Assembly (NCBI RefSeq): GCF_900143525.1
Contig: NZ_FREZ01000001.1
Location: forward strand, 568,445-632,444
Direction: 5' to 3'
Length of the DNA: 64,000 bases
Origin: Ruegeria sp. Alg231-54
GTDB lineage: Bacteria; Pseudomonadota; Alphaproteobacteria; Rhodobacterales; Rhodobacteraceae
Shown: positions 27,428 to 36,119 of the stretch, piece by piece
How the letters are laid out: each line of letters opens with the position of its first letter
How positions within the stretch are numbered: position 1 is the stretch's first letter
Notes under the pieces: generated by a model
Told to the model about the DNA's origin: nothing
What the model saw: the letters and a program-made list of their open reading frames with translations, nothing else
The model's database searches: none
Position numbers and translations under genes: made by a program

Positions 27428-29845
27428 ATGAAACTCACAACCCAAGTTGCAGTTATCGGCGGCGGAGTCGTTGGATGTTCCGTACTCTATCACCTAACCA
27501 AGCTGGGGTGGACGGACGTGATGCTTTTGGAACGCTCCGAGCTGACCAGCGGGTCGACCTGGCACGCGGCGGGTGGGTTTCACACCCTGAACGGCGACAC
27601 CAACATGGCGGCGCTGCAGGGATATACGATCCGGCTGTATAAAGAGCTGGAAGAGATTACCGGCATGTCCTGCGGTCTGCATCATGTGGGCGGAGTGACG
27701 CTGGCAGATAATCAGGATCGGTTCGACATGTTGCTGGCGGAACGCGCCAAGCATCGGTTCATGGGGTTGGAGACGGAAATCGTTGGTCCGGATGAGATCA
27801 AAAAGATCGCTCCGATCACCAACACCGACGGGATCATCGGTGCGCTTTATGATCCGCTGGACGGTCATCTGGATCCGTCGGGGACCACCCATGCCTATGC
27901 CAAAGCGGCCCGGATGGGAGGCGCTACGATCGAAACGCACTGCATGGTACGCGAAACCACCCAACGCACCGACGGGACATGGGATGTGGTTACCGACAAG
28001 GGTACGATCCATGCCGAACACATCGTCAATGCCGGTGGCCTTTGGGCGCGCGAGGTTGGCGCGATGGCGGGCGTCTATTTCCCCCTGCACCCGATGGAAC
28101 ACCAGTATCTGGTGACAGACTCGATCCCTCAGATCGAAGCGATCATCGACGCTGGCGGCGAGCATCCGCATGTGATGGATCCCGCCGGAGAAAGCTATCT
28201 GCGACAGGAAGGGCGCGGGCTGTGTATTGGGTTCTATGAACAGCCCTGCAAACCTTGGGCCGTCGATGGCACCCCGTGGGAGTTCGGTCACGAACTGCTG
28301 CCCGATGATTACGACAAGATCACCGACAGCATCGAATTTGCCTACAAACGCTTCCCCGTTCTGGCCGAGGCTGGCGTCAAATCGGTGATCCATGGACCGT
28401 TTACCTTTGCGCCCGATGGCAACCCGCTCGTCGGGCCGGTGCCGGGCATGCGCAACTATTGGTCCGCCTGTGGCGTGATGGCGGGTTTCAGTCAGGGCGG
28501 CGGGGTTGGCCTGACGTTGGCGCAATGGATGATCGAAGGAGAGCCTGAGCGCGATGTGTTCGCCATGGATGTCGCCCGCTTCGGCGACTGGATCGGGCCT
28601 GGCTATACGCGCCCGAAGGTGATCGAGAACTATCAGAAACGCTTTAGTGTCGCCTACCCCAACGAAGAACTGCCTGCCGCGCGTCCGAACCGGACCACCC
28701 CGATGTACGATATCTTCAGCGATCTGGGCGCGGTTTGGGGTCAGCAATACGGGCTGGAGGTTGCGAACTATTTTGCACAAGGCGATGAGCCGGGCTATGA
28801 AACGCCCTCATTCCGCCGCTCGGATGCCTTCGAGGCGACCGGGCGCGAGGTGCGCGCTGTACGCAATGGTGTCGGCATCAACGAGATCCACAATTTCGGC
28901 AAGTATCGCATCACTGGCCCGGGTGCGCGCGATTGGCTGGACAGGGTCATGGCCGGGCGCATCCCAAAGCCGGGGCGGCTATCGCTGACGCCGATGCTGT
29001 CCCCCAAAGGCAAGTTGATCGGGGACTTCACCGTATCCTGTCTGGCCGAAACCGAATTCCAACTAACGGCGTCATATGGCAGCCAGGCCTTCCATATGCG
29101 GTGGTTCCTGCAGCATCAGGATGACGGCGTTACAATTGAAAACATTAGCGATCGTCTGAACGGTTTTCAGATCGCAGGTCCCAAGGCGACTGAGGTTCTG
29201 GCCGCCTGTACCCGTACGGACATCTCGAACCTCAGGTTCCTTGATGTTCGCAGCATGACCATCGGTATGACTGACTGCACCGTTCAAAGGGTCAGCTACA
29301 CGGGCGATCTGGGGTACGAAATCTACTGTGATCCGATGGCCCAACGGCAATTGTGGTGGACCCTTTGGCAGGCCGGTCAGCCCCACGACATGGTGCCCTT
29401 TGGCATGCGCGCGATGATGAGCCTGCGGTTGGACAAGTTCTTTGGGTCTTGGATGAACGAGTTCTCACCCGACTACTCTGCCGCGGAAACCGGGCTGGAT
29501 CGCTTTATCGCCTTCACCAAGAACACGAACTTCATCGGTCGGACTGCGGCTGAACTGGAACGGACCGAAGGAACGGCGCGCAAGCTGGTCTCGTTCGAAG
29601 TGGATGCTGACGACGCTGACGTGAATGCCTATGAGCCGATCTGGCTGGATGGTGCGGTCGTCGGATTCTGCACCTCGGGCGGGTATTCCCATTACGCTGG
29701 CAAATCCATCGCTATGGGTTTCCTTCCCTCGGACCGTATACGTGACGGTTTGGAGGTCGAGATTGAGATACTGGGCCAGATGCGCAAGGCGCGCGTGATC
29801 TCAACCCCACTGTTCGACGGGGACGGTGAACGTATGCGGGGATGA
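27428..29845 (+). CDS. Dimethylglycine/sarcosine dehydrogenase-like FAD enzyme with GcvT domain
   Basis: An 805-residue two-part enzyme. Residues 1-430 are a DAO-type FAD oxidoreductase: Rossmann loop VIGGGVVGCSVLYHL, then SGSTWHAAGG, in which H46 corresponds to the covalent FAD histidine of dimethylglycine and sarcosine dehydrogenases. Residues from about 440 to 800 form a GcvT/aminomethyltransferase region (CTVQRVSYTGDLGYEIYC and PFGMRAMMSLRLDK) that would channel the one-carbon unit to tetrahydrofolate. Such enzymes demethylate N-methylglycines derived from choline and glycine betaine, common marine osmolytes. Specificity is not readable. AGGAG precedes the ATG. The gene is followed by the MocA-like gene. 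Confidence 0.88.
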   Translation: MKLTTQVAVIGGGVVGCSVLYHLTKLGWTDVMLLERSELTSGSTWHAAGGFHTLNGDTNMAALQGYTIRLYKELEEITGMSCGLHHVGGVTLADNQDRFDMLLAERAKHRFMGLETEIVGPDEIKKIAPITNTDGIIGALYDPLDGHLDPSGTTHAYAKAARMGGATIETHCMVRETTQRTDGTWDVVTDKGTIHAEHIVNAGGLWAREVGAMAGVYFPLHPMEHQYLVTDSIPQIEAIIDAGGEHPHVMDPAGESYLRQEGRGLCIGFYEQPCKPWAVDGTPWEFGHELLPDDYDKITDSIEFAYKRFPVLAEAGVKSVIHGPFTFAPDGNPLVGPVPGMRNYWSACGVMAGFSQGGGVGLTLAQWMIEGEPERDVFAMDVARFGDWIGPGYTRPKVIENYQKRFSVAYPNEELPAARPNRTTPMYDIFSDLGAVWGQQYGLEVANYFAQGDEPGYETPSFRRSDAFEATGREVRAVRNGVGINEIHNFGKYRITGPGARDWLDRVMAGRIPKPGRLSLTPMLSPKGKLIGDFTVSCLAETEFQLTASYGSQAFHMRWFLQHQDDGVTIENISDRLNGFQIAGPKATEVLAACTRTDISNLRFLDVRSMTIGMTDCTVQRVSYTGDLGYEIYCDPMAQRQLWWTLWQAGQPHDMVPFGMRAMMSLRLDKFFGSWMNEFSPDYSAAETGLDRFIAFTKNTNFIGRTAAELERTEGTARKLVSFEVDADDADVNAYEPIWLDGAVVGFCTSGGYSHYAGKSIAMGFLPSDRIRDGLEVEIEILGQMRKARVISTPLFDGDGERMRG

Positions 29846-29876
29846 CAAAAGACGGCTACGGCGGCTATGTGAAGGT

Positions 29877-30476
29877 ATGACAGACATTCCCATTATCCTT
29901 CTGGCCGCCGGGCAATCCCGCCGCATGGCTGGCACGGACAAGCTGATGCAAAGCGTCGATGGCATGCCCCTGCTACGGCGATCCGCACAAACAGCGTTGC
30001 AGGTAGGCCCGGTGATCGTTGCGCTTCCGCCTGCTCCGCATCCTCGCCAGGACGCCTTGAAAGGTATGGATGTTGTTGCAGTTGAAATACCCGACGCTGA
30101 TGAGGGCATGAACGCCAGTTTGCGCGGTGCTCTTGCGCATGTGCCCACCGATGCCGGGGCTGTCATGGTTTTACTGGCAGATTTGCCGGAAATCACAGTT
30201 GGTGACATGAAGCAGGTCGCAGAGGCTGTCCAAGAATATCCAAATTGCTTGATCTGGCGTGGGGCGACAGCCACAGGAAAGCCCGGCCATCCGGTTGTGT
30301 TTGCTCGTCCGCTGTTCAAAGAGCTCAGGCAACTTGCAGGCGATGAGGGCGCGCAGTCCGTTGTGCAGGCGCATAAGAATGCAGTGCATCTTCAACCACT
30401 ACCCGGTCAAAACGCCCTGTTGGATCTGGACACTCCCGAGGATTGGGCACGCTGGCGGGCCGGGAAGGCCACATAA
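29877..30476 (+). CDS. MocA-like nucleotidyltransferase
   Basis: A 199-residue protein of the MobA/MocA nucleotidyltransferase fold. IILLAAGQSRRMAGTDKLM at residues 4-22 is the nucleotide-binding LAAGxSxRM loop; LLADLPEITVGDM near residue 100 gives the metal-binding Asp, and KPGHPVVFARPLF follows. Close relatives make molybdopterin cytosine dinucleotide for xanthine dehydrogenase-type enzymes, but no molybdoenzyme or moa/mob gene is near. The start is ATG 29877, 31 bases after the DMGDH-like stop; the open frame to 29826 overlaps the previous gene. It may be co-transcribed with that gene. A stem-loop follows at 30497. Confidence 0.8.
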   Translation: MTDIPIILLAAGQSRRMAGTDKLMQSVDGMPLLRRSAQTALQVGPVIVALPPAPHPRQDALKGMDVVAVEIPDADEGMNASLRGALAHVPTDAGAVMVLLADLPEITVGDMKQVAEAVQEYPNCLIWRGATATGKPGHPVVFARPLFKELRQLAGDEGAQSVVQAHKNAVHLQPLPGQNALLDLDTPEDWARWRAGKAT

Positions 30477-30486
30477 CCGGCCTGCC

Positions 30487-30522
30487 AAAATAGAAACGGC
30501 CCGGTCGATACCGACCAGGCCG
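30487..30522 (-). terminator. Hairpin with a T-tract on the minus strand
   Basis: The stem pairs 30497-30507 with 30512-30522 (CGGCC-GGTCG against CGACC-GGCCG with one mismatch). Read on the minus strand it is followed by TTTCTATTTT, so it would stop transcription coming from the right, where no annotated minus-strand gene lies. It could also act weakly for the preceding plus-strand gene. Confidence 0.55.
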
Positions 30523-31232
30523 CTTGCCCAAAACAGGACTACCACTTTTCACCAATCCTGAAAACGCTGCCAAAAATGCCTATGGCACCCTGGCTATTCC
30601 GCCGCTGAACCTAAACAAGACCCCCTCGTTAACATGCCGCTCAGCGTTTCCAGTGACTGTGACAAGCCGTTGGCACCCCCTAGTGCCTTCGGCTCCCCCT
30701 TCGCTTGGGCAAGTTCATCGTCACCCAAACGGTGCGCCCAAACAATGTAAAATTGGAAAGAACGGTTAATTTTAGGCGTCTCGGAATGGTTTTTGCGCAA
30801 CATCCCGCCGAGGCGAAATCTACCTATAGACGATCAATCAACTGCACGTCTTAGGTCAAATCGGACGTTATGTATATTCTTTATTGAGCATATATACAGC
30901 TTATCGGTAGCATACGCTTTTGATCTGTTCAGGTTGTAAAAACGAGCCACAACCAAGAGATGAGCGATTTTTCGCCAAGGCCCTTCAGTGATCCTTTGTT
31001 ACCAAAACTGAATCAATTCAGGATTATTCAGGATTTGACTTTCAAATTGGCAACAATTGCTGATTCGCGACTAGCGATTCGCTACGCTTCCCTGCGGACC
31101 GTCGATATACAACGACCTGTTTGTGGCTAAATTAAGATATCTTAATCCTGAGCACAGGAAACTCACAGACTGATGCCTCATCTCCTCGGTTAACGCGCGC
31201 CTGCAATCGCGCGATATAAACAGGAGACTAAA
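30523..31232. other. Gene-poor 710-base interval upstream of degP
   Basis: No convincing gene. A minus-strand frame at 30594-30803 (69 residues, no ribosome site) reads like coding sequence only weakly. AT-rich sequence near 30871-30898 has TGTATAT and ATATACA as inverted arms. Tandem 10-base copies TTCAGGATTA/TTCAGGATTT lie at 31017-31036. A 13-base palindrome TAGCGATTCGCTA is at 31072-31084, and ATTAAGATATCTTAAT at 31131-31146. The degP promoter must lie in its right half; AACAGGAG at 31220-31227 is the ribosome site. No tRNA, riboswitch or known ncRNA was recognised. Confidence 0.5.
31131..31146. promoter_or_regulatory. Perfect 16-base palindrome upstream of degP
   Basis: ATTAAGATATCTTAAT is a complete palindrome, 87 bases before the degP start. 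It could be the operator of a dimeric regulator; the two-component pair downstream is an obvious candidate, though its OmpR-type regulator would more usually bind direct repeats. Confidence 0.45.
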
Positions 31233-32675
31233 ATGAGCATCCGTAAATCCTCACTGCTTTTGCCACGCGCTACTGGCTTGGTTGGCGCATCCGCCCTTGG
31301 TGCAGCGCTGCTGGCCACGACTGCCCTGCCCTCGTTGGCCGACGAAGCCCTGGCCGATCTGGTCGAAGGCGTGTCGCCGTCGGTGGTGACCATCATCGCT
31401 GAACAGGACATCGTACCCGTACAAGCGCCGGGACAAGGCCAGAATTTTGATTTAGAAGACCACCCCTTTGGTGAGTTCTTCAAGCGCTTCGGTGCGCCTG
31501 AGGGCTTTCAGGCACCGCAGCGTGGACCATCGCAAGGCTTGGGATCGGGGTTTGTACTCGACGAAGCCGGGTACATCATCACCAACCACCATGTTGTCGA
31601 CAATGCCTCGACCGTGACCGTCCGTCTGAGCGACGATCGTAGTTTCGAGGCCGAGATTGTGGGCACCGACCCGCTGACCGATATCGCCGTTCTGAAGATC
31701 GACGCTGGCGAAGCGTTGCAGGCCGTCGAGATCGGTGACAGCGACGTTATCCGCGTGGGTGAAGATGTCGTGGCGATCGGCAATCCGTTTGGCCTGCATT
31801 CAACCGTGACCACGGGCATCGTTTCGGCCAAGGGCCGCAACATCTCGGCCGGACCTTACGCTGAATTCATTCAAACCGATGCAGCCATCAACAAAGGCAA
31901 TTCGGGCGGTCCGCTGTTCAACATGGAAGGCGAAGTGATTGGCGTGAACTCGGCCATCTACTCTCCTACCGGCGGTTCGGTTGGTCTTGGCTTTGCCGTG
32001 ACCTCGAACATCGTTGAACATATCGCGGCCGATCTGCGCGATGACGGCCAGGTCAGCCGCGGCTGGCTGGGTGTTTCGATCCAGAATGTCAGCCCCGAGA
32101 TCGCAGCAGCGATGGGTATCGACGCCTCAACCGGCGCGCTGGTGTCGGATGTCGTCGCAGGCAGCCCGGCCGAGGGCGTGCTTGAGCAAGGTGATGTCAT
32201 CCTTACCTTCAACGACGAATCCGTCGACTCCAGCAGTGAATTGCCGATCCTTGTGGGCACAACCAAAGTTGGTACCGACAGCGTCATGACCGTTCTGCGC
32301 GATGGCAAGGAACAGCAGATTGAACTGACAATCGGTCAGCATCAAAGCGCCTCGGCTGAGATCGACAAATCCGTGGACGAGGGTATCTCGGGCACTGCAT
32401 TGGGCGTGACCGTCGCACCGCTGACCGACAGCAACCGTTCTCAGATGGGCGTTGCTGAGAATGTCGACGGTGTGGTCGTCACTGATCTGAAGCCAGACAG
32501 CCCTGCTGCCAAGGCCGGCCTGCAACGCGGCGACGTGATCGTAAAGCTGGGGGGTCAGGAAACCGCCTCACCCGACGCGCTGAAGGCCGCGCTGGACAGC
32601 GAAAAGACTGATCCTGCGCTGGTGCTGATCAACCGTGGCGGAAACCAAATCTTCGTGGCGGTAGAAATCGCCTGA
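31233..32675 (+). CDS. degP: DegP/HtrA (Do) periplasmic serine protease
   Basis: A 480-residue protease-chaperone that degrades misfolded envelope proteins. A signal peptide (about residues 1-35, GLVGASALGAALLATTALPS) precedes a trypsin-like domain with catalytic H120 (TNHHVVDNA), D150 (DPLTDIAVL) and S224 (GNSGGPLF). Two PDZ domains follow, near residues 265-360 and 375-475. A ribosome site CAGGAG precedes the ATG. A hairpin separates it from the downstream OmpR/EnvZ-type pair on the same strand, a pairing that suggests envelope-stress control of the protease. Confidence 0.95.
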   Translation: MSIRKSSLLLPRATGLVGASALGAALLATTALPSLADEALADLVEGVSPSVVTIIAEQDIVPVQAPGQGQNFDLEDHPFGEFFKRFGAPEGFQAPQRGPSQGLGSGFVLDEAGYIITNHHVVDNASTVTVRLSDDRSFEAEIVGTDPLTDIAVLKIDAGEALQAVEIGDSDVIRVGEDVVAIGNPFGLHSTVTTGIVSAKGRNISAGPYAEFIQTDAAINKGNSGGPLFNMEGEVIGVNSAIYSPTGGSVGLGFAVTSNIVEHIAADLRDDGQVSRGWLGVSIQNVSPEIAAAMGIDASTGALVSDVVAGSPAEGVLEQGDVILTFNDESVDSSSELPILVGTTKVGTDSVMTVLRDGKEQQIELTIGQHQSASAEIDKSVDEGISGTALGVTVAPLTDSNRSQMGVAENVDGVVVTDLKPDSPAAKAGLQRGDVIVKLGGQETASPDALKAALDSEKTDPALVLINRGGNQIFVAVEIA

Positions 32676-32759
32676 TCCGAAGTCCGCGTGCGCCATTTGA
32701 TGGGGATTTCTGGCGTACGCCTCCTCGGCGGATTGAATTGTCCGCATTCCGCTGAGACT

Positions 32760-32785
32760 GCCGGGTGCGCTGCAACGCACCCGGC
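32760..32785 (+). terminator. Strong hairpin between degP and the response regulator gene
   Basis: GCCGGGTGCG (32760-32769) and CGCACCCGGC (32776-32785) make a perfect ten-pair stem with loop CTGCAA. No U-tract follows on either strand, so it may be a processing or partial-termination signal rather than a classic terminator. Confidence 0.6.
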
Positions 32786-32856
32786 ACGTAATTTAAGCAA
32801 ATCATGTGCTTTGCCGGATTTTTGTGTTTAAATCCCGCTAGAAAGGAACGCAAAAT

Positions 32857-33537
32857 ATGAGCCGTCGCCTGCTGATCGTCGAAGATGACGAGGACACTCG
32901 TGAGTTCATCGCCAAGGGCTTTGGCGAGGAAGGTTATGTGGTCGAGCAGGCCGCAGACGGGCGCGAGGGTCTGTACCACGCCACGGATGGCGGGTTTGAC
33001 GCCATTGTGCTGGACCGGATGCTTCCTGGTCTTGATGGCCTGTCGCTGATCCGATCTTTGCGAGCCGCAGGGGTCAAGACCCCTACCCTGATGCTGACCG
33101 CGATGAGCGCGGTTGACGAACGGGTCAAGGGCTTGCGCTCGGGTGCGGATGACTATCTGGTCAAACCGTTTTCGTTCCAAGAACTGCATGCGCGGATCGA
33201 AGCCCTGTTGCGACGCCCGCAGGAATCTGAGGAAACCGCGACGCTGACCTGCCGCGATCTTGAGATGGATCTGTTGACCCGCAAGGTCACCCGCGACGGG
33301 CAAGAGATTTCCCTCACCCCGCGTGAGTTCCAGATCCTTGAATTCTTTCTGCGCCGGAAGAACCGCGTTGTATCGCGCACAATGCTGCTGGAAGGTGTCT
33401 GGGATTATCATTTCGACCCGAATACCAACGTGGTCGACGTCCATATATCAAAGCTGCGCCGCCAGCTGGATGAAGGCGACAGGCCGCCATTGATTGAAAC
33501 GGTTCGAGGTGCGGGTTACATGATATCCGATGGATAA
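32857..33537 (+). CDS. OmpR-family response regulator
   Basis: A 226-residue two-component regulator. The receiver domain (1-118) has the acidic pair D10-D11, phosphoacceptor D53 (VLDRMLPG), T81 and K103. The C-terminal winged helix (130-226) includes LTPREFQILEFFLRRKNRVV and NVVDVHISKLRRQLD, the OmpR-type DNA-binding end. AAGGAACG lies before the ATG. Its last codons overlap the histidine kinase start by eight bases, so the pair is translationally coupled. It follows degP, a likely target. Confidence 0.95.
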   Translation: MSRRLLIVEDDEDTREFIAKGFGEEGYVVEQAADGREGLYHATDGGFDAIVLDRMLPGLDGLSLIRSLRAAGVKTPTLMLTAMSAVDERVKGLRSGADDYLVKPFSFQELHARIEALLRRPQESEETATLTCRDLEMDLLTRKVTRDGQEISLTPREFQILEFFLRRKNRVVSRTMLLEGVWDYHFDPNTNVVDVHISKLRRQLDEGDRPPLIETVRGAGYMISDG

Positions 33538-34900
33538 CTTGCGACTTTCGTTCAATAATTCTCGCACCCGCCTCGTTCTAGCCAGCATGGTTCTCAGCAC
33601 GTTGCTGACCGCAATCGTGCTGGGGCTTGTATACTTCACCGCCAATCGCAGTATCGAGGGTGAGACCCGTTCAGTGGTATCCGCCGAACTGACAGGCCTG
33701 GCAGATGAATACGAACGACGCGGTCTGTTCGGGCTGTTGCAAGCCATTGAACGCAGGATTCCAACCGCGTCCGAGCGGGATGCGCTGTATCTTTTGACCG
33801 ACCGGTTCGGTGTGAAGCTGGCCGGGAACCTCAAGCACTGGCCTGCGGATGTCACGGCAGGCAGCGGTTGGGTCGATCTGGATCTTCGCCGCGCCGATAA
33901 CGACCAGTTGGTGCCGATCTCGGCCGCCTCAGTTCGCCTGCCCGGTGGCGAACGCCTGTTGGTAGGTCGGGATGCCCTTGCACGGCAGCAATTCGACCGT
34001 GCACTGTTGCGCGCGGTTGGCTTGGCCCTAGCCATTGCACTGGCGCTAAGCCTTTTGACCGGTTGGCTTTTCACCCGGCTGGTGTTCACTCGCCTGTCGG
34101 AATTTGCGGGCACGGCAGAAAACATCGTGTCAGGTGATCTGTCCCGCCGCATGCCCTTGCGCGGAACCGGGGATGAGCTGGATCAAGTGGCCGGAACCTT
34201 GAACAGCATGTTGGACCGGATTGAGGAACTGATCAGCAATCTGCGCACAACCTCGAATTCAATCGCGCATGACTTGCGATCCCCCCTGTCCCGTCTGCGC
34301 CAAAGGGTCGAGTCGCTGTCTGACCCGTCCAAAAGTGATCTGGACCGCGAGGTCGACGTGGCCCGCGCTACGGCCGAGATCGACCACGTGCTGCGTGTTC
34401 TGGGGCAATTGACTGAAATCTCACGCGCCGAAGCCGGTGTCGGGCGTGAACAATTCGAACCCGTGGATCTGCAGCAACTGATTGGCGACGTCGTCGAGCT
34501 GTACGAACCAGTTGCCGCCGATCAGGGCATCTCGCTGGAGGTCGTCGGCACCGCCCACACTGTTCAGGGGCACCGCCCGCTTCTGTCTCAAGCGCTGTCA
34601 AATCTTCTGGAAAATGCCATGCGTTATGCCCCGGAAAAGACGGCAATCACGATCACCCTGTCAGAAAGCGGCCCCTACACCTGCCTGAGCGTGCGTGACC
34701 GGGGCCCTGGTGTCCCAGAAGAGGATTTGCCACGTCTGCAGGTGCCGTTTGTGACGCTCGATCCCGCAAGGACCGAGCGCAACTCAGGCCTGGGTCTGGC
34801 GCTGGTGGCGGCGATTTCACACATGCATCAGGGCGCATTCGAGGCGCGCAATTGCGACCCGGGTCTTGAGGCCACGATCAAATTGGCGCGCAAGCCCTAG
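33530..34900 (+). CDS. Sensor histidine kinase
   Basis: A 456-residue membrane kinase that pairs with the upstream regulator. Helices at about 17-37 and 165-185 flank a periplasmic sensor domain of some 125 residues. A HAMP region follows, then the dimerisation box with H247 (NSIAHDLRSPLSRLRQR) and the ATP-binding domain with N box LLENAMRYAPE, DRGPGVPEEDL and GLGLALVAAISHM. The signal is not known. Its TAG stop shares CTAG with the stop of the convergent CYTH gene. Confidence 0.94.
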   Translation: MDNLRLSFNNSRTRLVLASMVLSTLLTAIVLGLVYFTANRSIEGETRSVVSAELTGLADEYERRGLFGLLQAIERRIPTASERDALYLLTDRFGVKLAGNLKHWPADVTAGSGWVDLDLRRADNDQLVPISAASVRLPGGERLLVGRDALARQQFDRALLRAVGLALAIALALSLLTGWLFTRLVFTRLSEFAGTAENIVSGDLSRRMPLRGTGDELDQVAGTLNSMLDRIEELISNLRTTSNSIAHDLRSPLSRLRQRVESLSDPSKSDLDREVDVARATAEIDHVLRVLGQLTEISRAEAGVGREQFEPVDLQQLIGDVVELYEPVAADQGISLEVVGTAHTVQGHRPLLSQALSNLLENAMRYAPEKTAITITLSESGPYTCLSVRDRGPGVPEEDLPRLQVPFVTLDPARTERNSGLGLALVAAISHMHQGAFEARNCDPGLEATIKLARKP

Positions 34901-35364
34901 ATTGGCACACCATTGATCGCCATCATCTTGTTTTTATAACGTTTATCTGCCGTCACATCTGTTCCGAACCAGTCGGGCGGCGTGTATGCCTGTGCCTCGG
35001 CCTCTGTGTCGAACTCCACCTCGACCAGCCGCAGCGGCGCGAGGTTTCCCAGAAAGATGTCCAGCTCAAACACCCGACCGTCTGGCATTTTTCCGGTATA
35101 GCGCTCTTTCTCAACCCGACGTGCTTCGGTTTCCGGCCAGAAGGTTTCGAATTGCTCGGCCGTGATTTTGGCCTCGCGTTCCACCCGCACCAAGGAGCCC
35201 GCTCCTTTGAGCGTCAAAAAGTACCTGTCATTCTTTTGCCGCAGGCGCAATTCCGTGGAATCGTCCGGTGCAGTCAGATAGCCTTGACGGATGACGGCCT
35301 TGTCCGCTCCGCTCAGGTCGGGCAGTTCCGCCACCAGAAACTTGCGTTCAATTTCGGTGCTCAT
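34897..35364 (-). CDS. CYTH-domain protein (triphosphatase-like)
   Basis: A 155-residue protein of the CYTH/triphosphate tunnel fold, with the signature E4-I-E6-R-K8 (MSTEIERKFLVAE) and the tunnel residues in LRLRQKNDRYFLTLKGAG and VEREAKITAEQFE. Family members hydrolyse inorganic triphosphate or thiamine triphosphate, or make cAMP. A small bacterial single-domain form like this is usually a tripolyphosphatase. Its ATG overlaps the ParA stop by four bases (ATGA), and it is the last gene of a CHAD-ParA-CYTH operon. No terminator hairpin is seen; the gene converges on the histidine kinase. Confidence 0.9.
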   Translation of the reverse strand: MSTEIERKFLVAELPDLSGADKAVIRQGYLTAPDDSTELRLRQKNDRYFLTLKGAGSLVRVEREAKITAEQFETFWPETEARRVEKERYTGKMPDGRVFELDIFLGNLAPLRLVEVEFDTEAEAQAYTPPDWFGTDVTADKRYKNKMMAINGVPI

Positions 35365-36116
35365 CGCTTTGAAACCACTCCGTTTTCCATCTCATCGTAC
35401 AGTTTTTGATATGCCAAGCTGGCGGCGCTGCGCGGGGCGAATTCACTGACCGGCGCACGGTTCTGCCCCATCCGTTCGATATCCGCCGCAAACGGGATTG
35501 AGCTGTGCAGGAACCGCTTGCGATAGAGTTTTCGCATCGCATCCATAGTCTCAAGGTGCAGGGTCTTGCGCTGTTGCACCATGGAAAAGAATGCTGTCAG
35601 CTTTTTCTTCGACAACTTGTTGGTATCGAAAAAACCGACCAACTGATCGAAAGACCGCTCAGACAGAGTCGTCGGGATGACCGGAACCACGATCTGATCG
35701 GCCGCTTTGAAGATGTTTTCCGACAGGGTCGAAAAGTTGGGCGGGCAATCCAGAATGATCACCTCATAATCGCTGCCCGCCGAGATCAGCGCTTTTTTCA
35801 GCCTGGATCGTTTGTTCCGCATCCGCGACAGGAAGACGTCAAAATCCCGAAAGGTCATGTTTGCTGGCAGCACGTCCAGCCCCTCGAAGTCACTGGCGCG
35901 AATGGACTTGGTAAACCGCGCGACATCCTCAAAGAACGTTGCATCTGTCAGTTTTTTGGATGGTTTGACGCGCAGATAAAACCCAGACGCCCCTTGCGGA
36001 TCCAGGTCGCATAGCAAAACACTGTGCCCCGCTGCCGCGTAAGCATGGGCCAGATTGACCGAGGTCGCGGTTTTACCCACACCGCCCTTGTTGCTGTAAC
36101 AGGCAATGATCTTCAC
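35361..36116 (-). CDS. ParA-type ATPase inside a CHAD-CYTH operon
   Basis: A 251-residue P-loop ATPase of the MinD/ParA superfamily. The deviant Walker A motif NKGGVGKTATSVNLA has the signature lysine K10 and K15, while VIILDCPPNFSTLSENI is the Walker B region. The C-terminal part lacks the amphipathic membrane helix of MinD, so it is closer to the ParA type that binds DNA non-specifically; it has no N-terminal HTH domain. No parB or parS is adjacent. The start is GTG at 36116, with AAAGGAGGG upstream inside the CHAD gene end, three bases beyond the CHAD stop. The setting between two polyphosphate-linked genes is the unusual point. Confidence 0.85.
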   Translation of the reverse strand: MKIIACYSNKGGVGKTATSVNLAHAYAAAGHSVLLCDLDPQGASGFYLRVKPSKKLTDATFFEDVARFTKSIRASDFEGLDVLPANMTFRDFDVFLSRMRNKRSRLKKALISAGSDYEVIILDCPPNFSTLSENIFKAADQIVVPVIPTTLSERSFDQLVGFFDTNKLSKKKLTAFFSMVQQRKTLHLETMDAMRKLYRKRFLHSSIPFAADIERMGQNRAPVSEFAPRSAASLAYQKLYDEMENGVVSKR

Positions 36117-36119
36117 TTC

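Noticed and set aside
27494..28780. A 428-residue minus-strand frame opposite the DMGDH-like gene
   Set aside because: A GC-driven antisense frame over an unambiguous flavoprotein.
30594..30803. A 69-residue minus-strand frame in the gap before degP
   Set aside because: No ribosome site and no family resemblance; kept only as part of the gap finding because a minus-strand terminator lies beyond its stop.
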